Positions 4,507-5,285 of a stretch of DNA of 5,285 nt are shown piece by piece; position 1 is the first letter of the stretch, and every line of letters starts with the position of its first letter. The notes under the pieces were generated by a model, which was given only the letters and a program-made list of their open reading frames with translations, was not told the origin of the DNA and ran no database searches. The translations under genes and the position numbers were made by a program. Location: positions 1 to 5,285 of the forward strand of contig JAUXRT010000149.1 in NCBI GenBank assembly GCA_030681635.1. Reading direction: 5' to 3'. The stretch is from Reyranella sp. (lineage in GTDB: Bacteria; Pseudomonadota; Alphaproteobacteria; Reyranellales; Reyranellaceae).

Positions 4507-5285
4507 ATGGCCAAGGCCTTCCCGACCGACAATCCCTTCCTCCAGGGCTACTATGGCCCGGTGAACGCCGAGGCCGACGCCGGCCATCTGCACATCACCG
4601 GCGAGATGCCGCGCGAGCTCTGCGGCACGCTCTATCGCAACGGCCCCAATCCCCAGTTCGCGCCACGCGGGCCGTACCACTGGTTCGGCGGCGACGGCAT
4701 GATCCACGCCTTCCACATCGAGAACGGCAACGTCTCCTACAAGAACCGCTGGGTGCGCACGCCCAAGTGGGAGATCGAGAACAAGGAAGGCGAGGGCCTC
4801 TCCGGCACTTTCAGCAACCCGCGCTACACCGACCCGCGTGTCTTTGCGCTCAACTCGACCATCGCCAACACCAACATCGTCTGGCACGCCGGCCGCCTGC
4901 TGGCGCTCGAGGAAGCGCATGCACCCTACTCGCTCGATCCGGCGAGCCTGATGCCGGTCGGTCCCGACGGCGGCTACGAGACCTACGGCAACAAGCTCAA
5001 CGGTCCGTTCACGGCGCACCCCAAGTTCGATCCCGAGACCGGCGAGATGATCTTCTTCGGCTATTCGGCCACCGGCCGCTTCACCAAGGAGGTGAGCCTG
5101 CAGACCGTCGACAAGCACGGAAAAGTCACACGCGCGGAAATCCTGGAAGGGCCCTTCCCCTCCATGATCCACGACTTCGCGGTGACCAGGAACTGGATCG
5201 TGCTGCCGATCTTTCCGCTCACCTCGTCGATGGAACGCGCCATGGGCGGCCTGCCGCCGTTCGCCTGGGAGCCCGACAAGGGCAC
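4507..5285 (+). CDS. carotenoid oxygenase (RPE65/lignostilbene dioxygenase family), 5' part
   Basis: About 259 residues of an uninterrupted frame run off the right edge. The family usually has about 450-500 residues, so roughly half is present. Members are iron(II) enzymes with a seven-bladed beta-propeller fold that cleave a C=C bond in carotenoids, apocarotenoids or stilbenes with O2, using four His ligands. Visible: NPFLQGYYGPV near the N-terminus, the highly conserved LYRNGPNPQF (42-51) and YHWFGGDGMIHAF (57-69), TAHPKFDPETGE with His171 as first iron ligand, and MIHDFAVT with His222 as second. The third and fourth His lie beyond the window. There is no signal peptide. The start has a good ribosome-binding site 8 bases away. 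GC returns to about 70%, as in the left-hand genes. No carotenoid biosynthesis gene is nearby, so a stilbene or lignin-derived substrate is as likely as a carotenoid. The sequence does not decide this. Confidence 0.93.
   Translation, partial: MAKAFPTDNPFLQGYYGPVNAEADAGHLHITGEMPRELCGTLYRNGPNPQFAPRGPYHWFGGDGMIHAFHIENGNVSYKNRWVRTPKWEIENKEGEGLSGTFSNPRYTDPRVFALNSTIANTNIVWHAGRLLALEEAHAPYSLDPASLMPVGPDGGYETYGNKLNGPFTAHPKFDPETGEMIFFGYSATGRFTKEVSLQTVDKHGKVTRAEILEGPFPSMIHDFAVTRNWIVLPIFPLTSSMERAMGGLPPFAWEPDKG

Noticed and set aside
4486..5172. A 228-residue - strand open frame at the right end
   Set aside because: It lies antisense to the carotenoid oxygenase, whose motifs are unmistakable. The antisense product is repetitive Val/Ala/Gly/Arg and resembles no known family.

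Overview
The window is GC-rich, with hand-counted lines in the + strand genes at about 70-78% GC. Its coding style and a pair of REP-like palindromes of the 'CCTCATCCTGAGGAG...GTCTCGAAGGATGGG' type suggest an alphaproteobacterium of the Bradyrhizobium/Reyranella kind. This placement is inference from composition and recall of that repeat, not a search result.

Layout from left to right. (1) 1-66 is the end of an unidentified + strand gene. Its TAA shares one base with the next ATG. (2) 66-767 is an alpha/beta-hydrolase of the phospholipase/carboxylesterase family with a complete Ser-Asp-His triad. (3) 760-1980 is a beta-lactamase-fold serine hydrolase (family VIII esterase-like, SxxK motif) that overlaps gene 2 by 8 bases. 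These three look like one translationally coupled operon. (4) 1981-2098 holds two REP-like elements in inverted orientation. (5) 2099-3373 is a 12-helix MFS transporter whose ribosome-binding region abuts the right-hand REP copy. (6) 3410-4303 on the - strand, convergent with the transporter, encodes an exported carbon-nitrogen hydrolase (nitrilase superfamily) of clearly lower GC (about 52-60% in sampled lines). The usual catalytic lysine appears to be glutamine in it. (7) 4304-4506 is a divergent intergenic region with an inverted repeat (GTGTAT-N16-ATACAC). (8) 4507 to the right edge is the N-terminal half of a carotenoid oxygenase (RPE65/lignostilbene dioxygenase family) on the + strand, cut by the window end.

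Functionally this is an accessory metabolic neighbourhood of hydrolases, a transporter and an oxidative cleavage enzyme. The two coupled hydrolases may process related ester substrates, but no pathway is fixed by the sequence. I saw no tRNA, rRNA, CRISPR array, transposase or phage gene, and no clear new multi-gene system. The most interesting points are the REP pair with diverged but still self-complementary stems, and the atypical, compositionally foreign nitrilase-like protein. No gene-free stretch exceeds 300 bases; the longest is 203.
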